Assembly: GCF_036053395.1 (NCBI RefSeq)
Contig: NZ_CP107942.1
Span: 3,748,501-3,812,500, forward strand
DNA from: Actinoplanes sp. NBC_00393
GTDB taxonomy: Bacteria > Actinomycetota > Actinomycetes > Mycobacteriales > Micromonosporaceae
DNA: 64,000 bases
Direction: 5' to 3'
Shown: positions 9,701 to 16,563 of the stretch, piece after piece
How positions within the stretch are numbered: the stretch's first letter is position 1
How the letters are laid out: each line of letters opens with the position of its first letter
Program-made: the position numbers and the translations under genes
Notes under the pieces: generated by a model
Seen by the model: only the letters and a program-made list of their open reading frames with translations
What the model was told of the DNA's origin: nothing
Databases searched by the model: none

Positions 9701-9959
9701 CGCCGTCGGACCAGCACGATCCCCACGCCACCGCCAGCCCACCCCGGCGGGCCCGGAACACGACCTGCCGGCAGAAGCTCGTCTTGCCGACGCCGGACTC
9801 GCCGCTGACCAGGACCAGGCCGCCCTCGCCGTGACGCGCGGCGGCCACCGTGTCCTGGACCAGATCCAGCTCGCGTCCCCGGCCCACGAAGTGGCCGAGA
9901 AGCGCCGAATCCCCCGGCATCCTGAGAGTCTGCCAGCCCCGCGACCGTTCGACTGTCAT
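6753..9959 (-). CDS. Large STAND/AAA-type ATPase regulator with TPR-like middle
   Basis: 1068 residues. The N-terminal NTPase has Walker A GESGVGKT (53-60) and Walker B VVVIDD (about 144-149), followed by helical-bundle and winged-helix segments. A long helical TPR-like region covers about 350-830. The C-terminal module (about 890-1068) has the pattern GARYLAQLLTNPGR, then RAAYRRRVTELTGRI and RARTAVQKAIKRAIGEI. That module is known at the end of other actinobacterial ATPase/LuxR-like proteins, but no classic LuxR helix-turn-helix is visible. This is the architecture of MalT/AfsR-like signal-integrating regulators. ATG 9920 is an alternative start; neither has a strong ribosome binding site. 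Inverted repeats flank both ends, so it may control itself, the SGNH run and the divergent gene at 10048. Confidence 0.8.
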   Translation of the reverse strand: MTVERSRGWQTLRMPGDSALLGHFVGRGRELDLVQDTVAAARHGEGGLVLVSGESGVGKTSFCRQVVFRARRGGLAVAWGSCWSDGGAPPLWPWQSILTELGDREAGPLFDGDAGGAIVEPERFARFAAVTEHLAAVCARSPAVVVIDDVHAADPGAVLLTRFVARALAQLPLLLVLACRTEVDGPLNALWEVDREATVVPLDRFDLAETEAFLRAHGEPVTDHDLLRALFRVTDGHPLHLHRLLAAGRTGPRGTLRPGGLRVVIAVSLERLTPATRDVLEVIALLGTPAGIRDVAEVCHRPADQVQAAVAEAVSAGLATVDGDEQVTVGHDLVREVLVGGIGLARRTELHARAADLFVAAGAVSAQRLARRAYHAVRSASLSAQRAGTAVEACRIAARSMVRGFGYEQAAAMLGDAVTVHERAALPDPPGTLLVEWAEAILRCGRLTEARQVFERAAGQAEAEDDPSALARAALGLGGVWVNEHRTRTDWERVAGLQRRALQRLPADHGVLRGRLAARLAAERVYRGGPLGPVLTAVEQARGLGDGPALAEALSLYHHALLTPEHTHARLPVADELITVAASSGEGMLTLVGLCWRTVDLFHLGDAEAVRSLAELRARTEVLGCRSVRYVAEAMEVMLLIRAGRLDEAEAAALACFQLGTEVGDADALGYLGAHLLTIRWLQGRDAELLETIAQIADSPTLNPAEFGFQATMAGIAARHGSPDRARAILRRVTRPGLAALPQSSTWLAGMLAIVQTAHELGEADLARQAYDLLLPYADLPIMPSLATTCFGSTERALGLAAAAAGDTGHAVAHLERAVEANVLLGNRPMLAVTLADLAGALLCRGLAGDAERAGQLLADAAQRADDMGLTARSADWRKRLRAIAHPQASIVRRHRQWLLTMGDHQAAVPDRLGARYLAQLLTNPGRPISALQLAGGPAAGALATPGGQPILDERARAAYRRRVTELTGRIEAAEDAADPAAVRRFRTELDALLDELRQVTGRSGRDRRFPDPGERARTAVQKAIKRAIGEISAVEPVLGGYLAATVSTGATCVYQPDPRQPVHWTLH

Positions 9960-9975
9960 CTACGTGACCCGAGGC

Positions 9976-9994
9976 TGTGCCACGGGGCGACACA
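9976..9994. promoter_or_regulatory. Imperfect inverted repeat, second probable operator
   Basis: TGTGCCACGGGGCGACACA has the same 8-3-8 layout and an identical left half-site to the element at 6727, with 6 of 8 arm positions pairing. It lies in the 88-bp region between the divergent ATPase regulator and tail-fibre-like genes and could serve both. Confidence 0.5.
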
Positions 9995-10047
9995 ACGATG
10001 TCACGCCTTCACTGCGTCGGTCGGAGCACGGTGAAAGGAGCCGCAGC

Positions 10048-10839
10048 ATGGTCAGCCTTCAGGTCGAACGCAGCGTCGACGGCACCGCCCAGCGCGTCGG
10101 CGACACCGAGGGCGGCGTCAGCGCGCTGTCCCTGGCCACCGCCACGATCGAGGTGGCCGGCGATGTCGTCATCAGCCGCCGCGGCGACGGCGCGGTCCTG
10201 CTGACCCTCGGCACCGAACGACGCTGGGTGCTCCGTCAGCTCGGCACCGGCCCGGGCACCGCGCTGGAACTGGCCAGCATCGGCGGCGCCGCGGAAGGTC
10301 AGCCGATCGCCAACAAGAATCTGATCATCAACACGAGTGGGAAGGTGGGCATCGGCACCACCACCCCGCAGGCCACCCTGGACGTCAACGGCAGCATCCG
10401 GGTCGCCGACGACGTGGTGCTGGCCGGTGCCGACTGTGCGGAGGAGTTCGACCTGGCACCGGAGACCTGCGCCGAGCCCGGAACCGTCCTGGTCATCGGC
10501 GCCCAACGACGGCTGCACGCGTGCACCGAGCCCTACGACCGCCGGGTGGCCGGCATCGTCTCCGGTGCCCACGACCGCCCGGGCATCGTCCTCGGCCGTC
10601 GCCCCGCACCGACCGGCATCCGGCGCGTCCCGATCGCCCTGAACGGCACCGTCTGGTGCTGGGCCGACGCCGCCGACGACCCGATTCGCGTCGGCGACCT
10701 GCTCACCACGGGCACGCGCCCGGGCCACGCCATGCGCGCGGCCGACAGCACCCGCGCCTTCGGCGCGATCGTCGGGAAGGCCCTGGCCGACCTGAGCACC
10801 GGCACCGGCCGAATCCCGGTGCTGGCCACCCTCCAGTGA
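10048..10839 (+). CDS. Tail-fibre-like protein with GTTTP repeat and IMC-like C-terminus
   Basis: 263 residues from ATG 10048, with AAAGGAG just upstream. The centre carries the phage and bacterial fibre motif KVGIGTTTPQATLDVNGSI (about residues 95-120). It is followed by a segment like the intramolecular-chaperone/peptidase G2 family (GADCAEEFDL, RRVAGIVSGA). It ends with the common fibre C-terminal module (RVPIALNGTVWCWADA, VGDLLTTGTRPGHAM, GAIVGKALADL). Such modules form trimeric fibres or surface adhesins. There is no signal peptide. It is read divergently from the ATPase regulator. No other phage structural genes are nearby, so it looks like a domesticated fibre rather than part of a prophage. 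Confidence 0.75.
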   Translation: MVSLQVERSVDGTAQRVGDTEGGVSALSLATATIEVAGDVVISRRGDGAVLLTLGTERRWVLRQLGTGPGTALELASIGGAAEGQPIANKNLIINTSGKVGIGTTTPQATLDVNGSIRVADDVVLAGADCAEEFDLAPETCAEPGTVLVIGAQRRLHACTEPYDRRVAGIVSGAHDRPGIVLGRRPAPTGIRRVPIALNGTVWCWADAADDPIRVGDLLTTGTRPGHAMRAADSTRAFGAIVGKALADLSTGTGRIPVLATLQ

Positions 10840-10950
10840 CGACGGCCTCGCCCCGGAGGCGGGTGGGCTGACGCCGTTCTCGCTGCTCAACCGTGTCTGG
10901 ACGCCTACACACCCGTGGACGCGCCGCGGGGCGTGTGCTCGGATTGGCGG

Positions 10951-11397
10951 ATGCGCTTCGACCTCGACACGAAGGCCTCGCCCGAGCAGGTGCGCCGCGC
11001 CCTCACGGACTTCAGCGAGCGCAGGCCGCAGATCTGGAACCGCACCCTCGACGCGAAGAAGTACGAGTTGCGCGAGCAGGGCGACACCTGGGCGGTCGCC
11101 CGGGAGAGCACTCCCGGGTCACCCTTCTGGGTGGTCGCCCGCTACGACTGGTCCGAGCCCGCCGTGATCCGCTGGACGATCGTGGAGAGCAGCTACGGCG
11201 GAGGCGGCGACGGATTCGTACGGATCATGCCGCGAGACGACGGTGGCAGCCGGCTTCACGTCGAGTGGACCAGCACCGGGGCTCGCCCCTCGCAGCGGCC
11301 GATGCTGTTCCTGCTGCATCTGCCCCCGATGGGCCGGCTGATCTCCCGGATGTGGGCCGCGGCCCTGGACCGCTTCGCCCAGCAGAGCCCGGGCTGA
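10951..11397 (+). CDS. SRPBCC-fold (START/polyketide-cyclase-like) protein
   Basis: About 148 residues with a lipid-binding-fold pattern: an N-terminal strand (RFDLDTKASPEQVRRALTDF), a helix with Trp/Pro, central antiparallel strands (GDGFVRIMPRDDGGSRLHVEW) and a long C-terminal helix (PPMGRLISRMWAAALDRF). SRPBCC proteins bind small hydrophobic ligands. ATG 10951 fits the domain edge; an upstream GTG at 10915 would add 12 residues. It stands alone and converges with the next gene 43 bp away. The ligand cannot be named. Confidence 0.75.
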   Translation: MRFDLDTKASPEQVRRALTDFSERRPQIWNRTLDAKKYELREQGDTWAVARESTPGSPFWVVARYDWSEPAVIRWTIVESSYGGGGDGFVRIMPRDDGGSRLHVEWTSTGARPSQRPMLFLLHLPPMGRLISRMWAAALDRFAQQSPG

Positions 11398-11440
11398 CCC
11401 GCAGCAAGCCAGGATGCAGGAATCGCTCTGCTGCCGACTC

Positions 11441-12556
11441 CTACTTCGGCGGCGTCTCGTCGGTGATCTTCTGCTCCAGGACGACGCTCCAACCGAGCAG
11501 GCTTCCCGGCTCGCGCCTGGCGGTCCTGCCTTCCGAGCGAAGCACCCGGGTCTCCTCACCGAGCGCGCGCCCGCTCGCGACGTCGATCATGAAACGGCGT
11601 TCGATCGTGCCGCCCTGCGTGGGATACGCGAAACCTTGGCCCGGGCGGCCCCGCTGGTCGGTCACGTCGCCCAGCGAGCGCACGCCGGGCAGCGTGGCGA
11701 TCAGGCGGAAGGCGGCCGACCGCACCGCACCGCTGACCGGGATCTCGGTGATCAGGCCGGACGCGACGGTCAGCAGCCACTCGTCGCGGTCGACGGGCAG
11801 GTCACCGCCGCCGCCGTCGAACTGCTGCAGCAGTTCGGCGCGAAGCGCGGCCGGATCCACCGGCAGCTTCTCGAGGTCGCGTACCGAGACGTTCCTGACC
11901 CCGATCGCGTAGAGGTCCGCGGGCTCTGACGGCCCGCTGCGCCGCGGCCCGGCGGCGATGCTGACCGGAGAGCCGGGGCCGAGTTCGCCGTTCGGCAGCG
12001 GCTTGCCGACCATCACCTGCTTCGGTGATCCCGCGGCACGCCAGGCAGCGGCATCGGCGGGCGTGGTCGGCGTCATGCCGAGATCCTGGAAGACCAGCCA
12101 GTTGCGTTGCTTCCCGGAACGGGACAACCAGCTCTCGTACGACGACTTCTGCGTCATCTCGTAGGCCGAGGCACCGGATCCGACGGTGATCACCGATGCG
12201 CTCTCGGTCCGGACGACGAGGTACTTCCCGGTGCCGGAAGTCTCCCGGCTGCTGCGCTCGGCGGCCGCCAGCAGGATCTGCGAAGCGGTCAGCGGCCTCG
12301 CCACCTCGGCGGCGTCTGGCACCGGCGCCGGGTCGCCCGGCTTGATCGCGACAAGAGTGAGCACAGCGACTCCGGCGACCGCTGCGGCCGCGAGTGCTCC
12401 GGCGGGGATCAGCGTGGCGGCCCGCAGGCGCCGGGAACGGCGTACGGGAGCGGGCCGGCCGGTCAGGGCGAAGGGCAGGGGCGGCGTCGACGGCGCGTCC
12501 AGCTGCGCCGGTCGCGCGTCCGCGAGGGCCTTCAGGACGTCGGGGGGATTCTTCAT
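11441..12556 (-). CDS. CU044_5270-type membrane protein, probable ECF sigma partner
   Basis: 371 residues. There is a short cytoplasmic N-terminus (MKNPPDVLKALADARPAQL), one transmembrane helix (about 48-72) and a large extracytoplasmic domain. This is the layout of the CU044_5270 family, which in actinobacteria is regularly encoded directly after an ECF sigma factor and is thought to act as a membrane anti-sigma or sensor. The ATG at 12556 overlaps the sigma-factor stop (ATGA) and has AAGGAG upstream, which lies inside the sigma gene. The C-terminal domain has many beta strands (ERRFMIDVASGRALGEETRV). The ligand is unknown. Confidence 0.8.
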   Translation of the reverse strand: MKNPPDVLKALADARPAQLDAPSTPPLPFALTGRPAPVRRSRRLRAATLIPAGALAAAAVAGVAVLTLVAIKPGDPAPVPDAAEVARPLTASQILLAAAERSSRETSGTGKYLVVRTESASVITVGSGASAYEMTQKSSYESWLSRSGKQRNWLVFQDLGMTPTTPADAAAWRAAGSPKQVMVGKPLPNGELGPGSPVSIAAGPRRSGPSEPADLYAIGVRNVSVRDLEKLPVDPAALRAELLQQFDGGGGDLPVDRDEWLLTVASGLITEIPVSGAVRSAAFRLIATLPGVRSLGDVTDQRGRPGQGFAYPTQGGTIERRFMIDVASGRALGEETRVLRSEGRTARREPGSLLGWSVVLEQKITDETPPK

Positions 12557-13083
12557 CGGCTGGGCTCCTTGGTGACGATCGTGGTGGGTTCGCCGGCGGC
12601 CTCGACGGCGCGGGCGAGGCGGTTGCGCGCGCGATGCAGGCGTACGAGAAACGCCGGGGTGGAACAGTTCACGACCTGCGCCGCCGCACGGGGCGCGAGC
12701 CCGTCCCAGGCGGTCAGGGTCAGGACTTCCCGGTCGTTCTCGGACAGCCCGGCCAGGGCGGTCAGGACCGCCGCCCGTTCGGCGACGCCGTCGGCGACGT
12801 CGGGTGTGTCGGCTGCCCACGTCAGCATCTCGGCGGCGATGGCACGCTGGCGTTCCTCGTCGCGGTAGCGCTCGCGGATCACGTTGCGGGCGACACCGAG
12901 CAGCCACGGCAGTGCGACTGCGGCGGGCATCTGCGCGAAGCGCCGCCACGCGACGAGGAACGTCTCGGCCACCACCTCGTCGGCGAGTGACCGGCCGGCG
13001 CGGGCGACGGCGTAGGCGTACACGCGCCGGTGGTTGTCGGCGTACAGCGCGGTGAACTCCTGCGCGATCTCAGGGTCTGCCAC
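12553..13083 (-). CDS. ECF-type RNA polymerase sigma factor
   Basis: 176 residues with sigma region 2 (FTALYADNHRRVYAYAV, then LADEVVAETFLVAWRRF) and region 4 (AVLTALAGLSENDREVLTLT, then APRAAAQVVNCSTPAFLVRL). The group resembles actinobacterial SigE/SigK-like ECFs paired with CU044_5270 proteins, which is exactly the downstream gene. Start GTG 13083 has an AGGAC ribosome binding site. It is read away from the PadR regulator. Which promoters it recognises cannot be told from the sequence. Confidence 0.9.
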   Translation of the reverse strand: MADPEIAQEFTALYADNHRRVYAYAVARAGRSLADEVVAETFLVAWRRFAQMPAAVALPWLLGVARNVIRERYRDEERQRAIAAEMLTWAADTPDVADGVAERAAVLTALAGLSENDREVLTLTAWDGLAPRAAAQVVNCSTPAFLVRLHRARNRLARAVEAAGEPTTIVTKEPSR

Positions 13084-13172
13084 TGATGGGCCGTCCTTTG
13101 TGAAGGGGTGCTGTCACCAGGGAGTGCGCGCAGAAGCCGATTTCTTACAGGCGAGTCTTGACCGCCTCGTCT

Positions 13173-13196
13173 ATATACTGAGTATATTACTGAGTA
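13173..13196. promoter_or_regulatory. Double palindrome at the padR-type start, probable autoregulatory operator
   Basis: ATATACTGAGTATAT (13173-13187) is a perfect odd-centred palindrome, and TACTGAGTA (13188-13196) repeats its core immediately after, with centres 12 bp apart. The second copy ends on the A of the ATG start codon at 13196. This is a striking AT-rich island in GC-rich DNA. PadR regulators typically repress their own promoter through such repeats. Confidence 0.75.
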
Positions 13197-13771
13197 TGAG
13201 CATCCGGCATGCACTGTTGGCCCTGCTCAGCGAGGGCCCGAAGTATGGTCTGCAGCTGCGGCAGGAGTTCGAGGCCAGGACCGGAGAGGTGTGGCCGCTC
13301 AACGTCGGCCAGGTCTACACCACCCTGCAGCGCCTCGAGCGCGACGGTCTCGTCGCGTCGCAGGACACCGGCGGCGGCGCGAAGGCACAGAACGCCTTCA
13401 CGATCACACCGGCCGGCGCCGACGAGCTGACGGCATGGCTGCGCACCCCTGCGGAGGTGGTGCCACCACCACGCGACGAGCTGGTGATGAAGGTGCTCGT
13501 GGCGATGCGGGTCCCCGGTGTCGACCTGCCCGGGCTGCTCCAGGTGCACCGGCGCCACCTCGTCCAGGCGATGCAGGAATACACCCGGCTCAAGAGCGAG
13601 GTCGCCGAGGGCGAGGTGGAGCTGGCGCTCGTCGTGGACGCGGAGCTGTTCCGGATCGAGGCGATGGTCCGCTGGCTCGACGCCGCGGACGCCCGCCTCC
13701 AGCGCCTTCCGGTTCGCAGCGCGCCGTCAGCGCCGCGCATCGCCCGCAAGATCGCGGGGGTACGGCGATGA
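13196..13771 (+). CDS. PadR-family transcriptional regulator
   Basis: 191 residues. The N-terminal winged helix has the PadR hallmark (IRHALLALLSEGPKYGLQL, then WPLNVGQVYTTLQRLERDGL and a wing). The C-terminal part is a helical dimerisation domain of the Vir_act_alpha_C type. It most likely represses its own operon with the ABC exporter and responds to a drug or small ligand. The start codon sits inside the proposed operator, with no room for a ribosome binding site, so the transcript may be leaderless. It is translationally coupled (ATGA) to the ABC ATPase. Confidence 0.92.
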   Translation: MSIRHALLALLSEGPKYGLQLRQEFEARTGEVWPLNVGQVYTTLQRLERDGLVASQDTGGGAKAQNAFTITPAGADELTAWLRTPAEVVPPPRDELVMKVLVAMRVPGVDLPGLLQVHRRHLVQAMQEYTRLKSEVAEGEVELALVVDAELFRIEAMVRWLDAADARLQRLPVRSAPSAPRIARKIAGVRR

Positions 13772-14493
13772 CCGCCGCCCTGAAATTGCGCCAGGTGTCC
13801 AAGACCTACGGATCGGGCCCCACCGAGGTGCGCGCGCTGCGCGAGGTCGACCTGTCCGTGCGCAGCGGCGAGCTGGTGGCGGTGATGGGCCCCAGCGGCT
13901 CGGGCAAGAGCACACTGCTCACCATCGCCGGCACGCTGGAGGAGCCGACGAGCGGCGACGTCGTCATCGCCGGCCAGGAGGTGGCACGACTGTCCCGCAA
14001 CGACCGCGCACGGCTGCGGCGCCGCTCGATCGGGTACGTCTTTCAGGACTTCAACCTGCTGGCCGGGCTGACCGCCGTTGAGAACGTGGCGCTGCCCCTG
14101 GAGCTGGACGGCGTGAAGGTCAAAACCGCGCGAGCCGCCGCGATGGACGTGCTCGCCAAGCTGGACCTCGCCGACCGGGCCGACCACGACCCGGACGAGC
14201 TGTCCGGCGGCGAACGCCAGCGGGTGGCGATCGCACGGGCCGTCGTCGGGCACCGGCAGCTGCTGCTGGCCGACGAACCCACCGGCGCGCTGGACTCGCT
14301 GGCCGGCGAGACGGTGATGCGCCTGCTGCGCCGGGCCGGCCAGGACGGCGTGGCCTGCGTCATCGTGACCCACGACGCCCAGATGGCGTCCTGGGCGGAC
14401 CGCGTCGTGTTCCTGCGCGACGGCCGGCTGGTCGACCAGACGGCGCCGGGTCCCGGCCCGGAGTCCATCCTGGCGCCCGGATCAACCCCATGA
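13768..14493 (+). CDS. ABC transporter ATP-binding protein, MacB/LolD type
   Basis: 241 residues. Walker A is GPSGSGKST (41-49), followed by the Q-loop (YVFQDFNLL), signature LSGGERQRVAIARA, Walker B LLLADEPTGALD and H-loop VTHD. The ADEPTGALD form is typical of the MacB/LolD/FtsE branch that works with FtsX-like permeases by mechanotransmission, often in drug or peptide export or lipoprotein handling. Its stop overlaps the permease start (ATGA at 14490), so the two form one complex. Confidence 0.95.
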   Translation: MTAALKLRQVSKTYGSGPTEVRALREVDLSVRSGELVAVMGPSGSGKSTLLTIAGTLEEPTSGDVVIAGQEVARLSRNDRARLRRRSIGYVFQDFNLLAGLTAVENVALPLELDGVKVKTARAAAMDVLAKLDLADRADHDPDELSGGERQRVAIARAVVGHRQLLLADEPTGALDSLAGETVMRLLRRAGQDGVACVIVTHDAQMASWADRVVFLRDGRLVDQTAPGPGPESILAPGSTP

Positions 14494-16337
14494 GCCGCAC
14501 CGGCGGGCTGCCGGCCCGGCGCGCGGTGATCCGCTGGGCGTGGCGGCTGTTCCGCCGCGAGTGGCGTCAACAGGCCGCCGTGCTGACACTGCTGACAGTC
14601 GCCGTCACCGCGGCTGTCGTGGGCGTGTCGGCCGGCTACCACGCGGCGCCCCCCGCCACCGCCGCCTTCGGCGCCGCCGGTCAGTCGTTCACCTGGTACG
14701 CCGACGGTGAGCAGCCGCTGGAGTCCCGCCTGGCGCAGGCGCGCGAGTGGTTCGGCACGATCGACGTGATCGGCCACTCGCGGCTGCCGGTCCCGGGTTC
14801 GGCGGCTGTGGTCGAGCTGCGGGCGCAGGATCCGCACGGACTGTACGGCGCGCCGATGCTGCGGCTGCTCAGCGGCCGTTACCCGAGCGGGCCCGGCGAG
14901 GCGGCGGTCACCGACCAGGCGGCAACAGCCCTGCGGGTACGCGCCGGCAGCGCGCTCAATCTCGACGGGCGCACGTGGACCGTCGTCGGCCTGATCGAGA
15001 ACCCCGGCGACCTCAGCGCCGAGTTCGTCCTGGTGCCGGCGCAGTCCGAAGCGCCGGAGTCGGTCACCGTGCTCACCGAAGCCGACCCGGCCTCCTTCGC
15101 CCGGTATCGCGCGAAGCACGACCCGCCGGTGTCCGCGCTGCGCCCGGCGCACCAGTGGGTCGAGGCGGCCGCCGGTGTGTTCAGCGTCTTCGCGGTGAGC
15201 ATGCTGCTCGTCTGCCTGATCGCGGCGGCCGGGTTCGCCGTCGTCGCGCACCGCCGGCAGCGCCAGCTCGGCCTGCTCGCCGCGGTCGGGGCGACGCCAC
15301 GGCACCTTCGTCTCGTGCTGCTCGCGCACGGCGCCGCGGTCGGTGCCGCGGCGTCGGCGATCGGCACCCTCGCGGGTGTCCTGATCTGGTTCGCCGTGAC
15401 TGCACGCTTCGAGACCGCGGCCGGGCACCGCGTCGAACGGCTGGACCTGCCGTGGTGGCAGCTCGCCGCCGTCGTGCTGCTGACCGTCCTGGCCGCGACC
15501 GCGGCAGCCTGGCGGCCGGCTCGCGCCGCGTCACGCGTACCGATCACGCTTGCTCTTTCGCTGCGCCCGCCGCGACCCAAGCGGGTGCGCCGGTCGGCTG
15601 CGGCCGCCGCCGTGCTCGTGGTGTTCGGGATCGTGGCGTTGCGGCTCGCGCAGCGCAACCTCGCGGCGGATCGCGACGTGCTGGAGCTCGCCGACGTGGT
15701 GTTGATCGTCGGTGGCACGCTGGCGGTCGGGGTCGCCCTGCTGTTCGCCGCCCCACTGGCGATCCGGCTGCTGGCCACCGCCGCGGTTCGGCTACCGGTG
15801 GCTCCCCGGCTGGCGTTGCGCGATCTGGCCCGCCACCAGGCACGATCGAGTGCCGCGCTGGCCGCCATCAGTGTGGCGCTCGCCGTCCCGGCCGCGATCG
15901 TGATCGCGGCGAGCGTCCTGGAGCAGGCCGCCGCCGGGGACGGCCGCGACGGGCTACTGGCATTGCGCACGATCGCAACGACGGGTGGGGCAGTCCTCGC
16001 GCTCGTGATCCTCGCCACGACCGTCGGGCTGATCCGGGCCGAAGCGGCACCCGACCTGCGCACGCTGGCCGCGACGGGCGCGACCGGCGGCATCCGGCGC
16101 ACGCTCACCTCGGCGACGGCCGGCGGGCTCGCGCTGCTCGGCGCGATCCTGGGCATCGCCGCCGCGTACACCGTGATCCTGGCCGGCTCCTCCCGCAGCC
16201 AGCTCGGCGAGCTGGCGCGCGTGCCGGTCGTGGAGCTGCTCGTGATCGCCGCCGGGGTTCCGCTGGTCGCCGCGGCGCTCGGCTGGCTGCTGGCCGGCCG
16301 GGAGCCGCGATCACTGGTGCGGGTCCGGCTGGAGTAA
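14490..16337 (+). CDS. FtsX-like ABC transporter permease
   Basis: 615 residues with the duplicated MacB-type plan. TM1 is at about 25-48, followed by a large extracytoplasmic domain (50-225), three TM helices (about 228-345), a linker with a second cluster (from 365), and the final three helices to the C-terminus (from about 485). FtsX-domain features include HRRQRQLGLLAAVGATPRHL and the second RAEAAPDLRTLAATGAT. It partners the ATPase just upstream. With PadR control, export of a toxic compound is the likely job. The last 12 codons belong to a 44-45-nt sequence that is repeated twice more after the stop. Confidence 0.92.
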   Translation: MSRTGGLPARRAVIRWAWRLFRREWRQQAAVLTLLTVAVTAAVVGVSAGYHAAPPATAAFGAAGQSFTWYADGEQPLESRLAQAREWFGTIDVIGHSRLPVPGSAAVVELRAQDPHGLYGAPMLRLLSGRYPSGPGEAAVTDQAATALRVRAGSALNLDGRTWTVVGLIENPGDLSAEFVLVPAQSEAPESVTVLTEADPASFARYRAKHDPPVSALRPAHQWVEAAAGVFSVFAVSMLLVCLIAAAGFAVVAHRRQRQLGLLAAVGATPRHLRLVLLAHGAAVGAAASAIGTLAGVLIWFAVTARFETAAGHRVERLDLPWWQLAAVVLLTVLAATAAAWRPARAASRVPITLALSLRPPRPKRVRRSAAAAAVLVVFGIVALRLAQRNLAADRDVLELADVVLIVGGTLAVGVALLFAAPLAIRLLATAAVRLPVAPRLALRDLARHQARSSAALAAISVALAVPAAIVIAASVLEQAAAGDGRDGLLALRTIATTGGAVLALVILATTVGLIRAEAAPDLRTLAATGATGGIRRTLTSATAGGLALLGAILGIAAAYTVILAGSSRSQLGELARVPVVELLVIAAGVPLVAAALGWLLAGREPRSLVRVRLE

Positions 16338-16430
16338 ACCCGGCAGAGCCGCGATCACTGGTGCGGGTCCGCGGGAGCAAAACCCGGCCGGAGCCGCGAT
16401 CGCCGGTGCGGGTCCCGCTGGGATGAAACC
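16302..16430. repeat. Three tandem copies of a 44-45-nt unit at the permease 3' end
   Basis: Units begin at 16302, 16346 and 16391 with GAGCCGCGATC and share GGTGCGGGTCC. The first copy encodes the permease C-terminus and stop; the next two are non-coding and diverge slightly. It looks like replication slippage or local duplication of the gene end. Confidence 0.8.
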
Positions 16431-16509
16431 TCTGACCGGCACGCCGATCGGGTGAAGTCGGCCCGTTCGTGTGCCAGAACGGTGACGGTTGTGAGGATGC
16501 ACGATTTGA

Positions 16510-16519
16510 TGCACGTGCA
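16510..16519. promoter_or_regulatory. TGCACGTGCA palindrome upstream of the XRE gene
   Basis: A 10-nt perfect palindrome 45 bp before the XRE start. The identical 10-mer followed by G recurs at 17510-17519, upstream of the small partner gene at 17593. Two copies placed before two adjacent genes suggest a common regulator, possibly the XRE protein itself. Confidence 0.5.
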
Positions 16520-16563
16520 GACGGGTACGGCGATGGCGAGTCATCATGGCTCGAGGGGGATTC

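Noticed and set aside
1..10839. Extracellular contractile injection system
   Set aside because: A fibre-like protein and LuxR-type regulators are suggestive, but no sheath, tube, baseplate or AAA remodelling gene is in the window.
14879..16171. 430-codon reverse open frame antisense to the FtsX-like permease
   Set aside because: Ala/Arg/Ser shadow; the forward protein has transmembrane helices and FtsX motifs.
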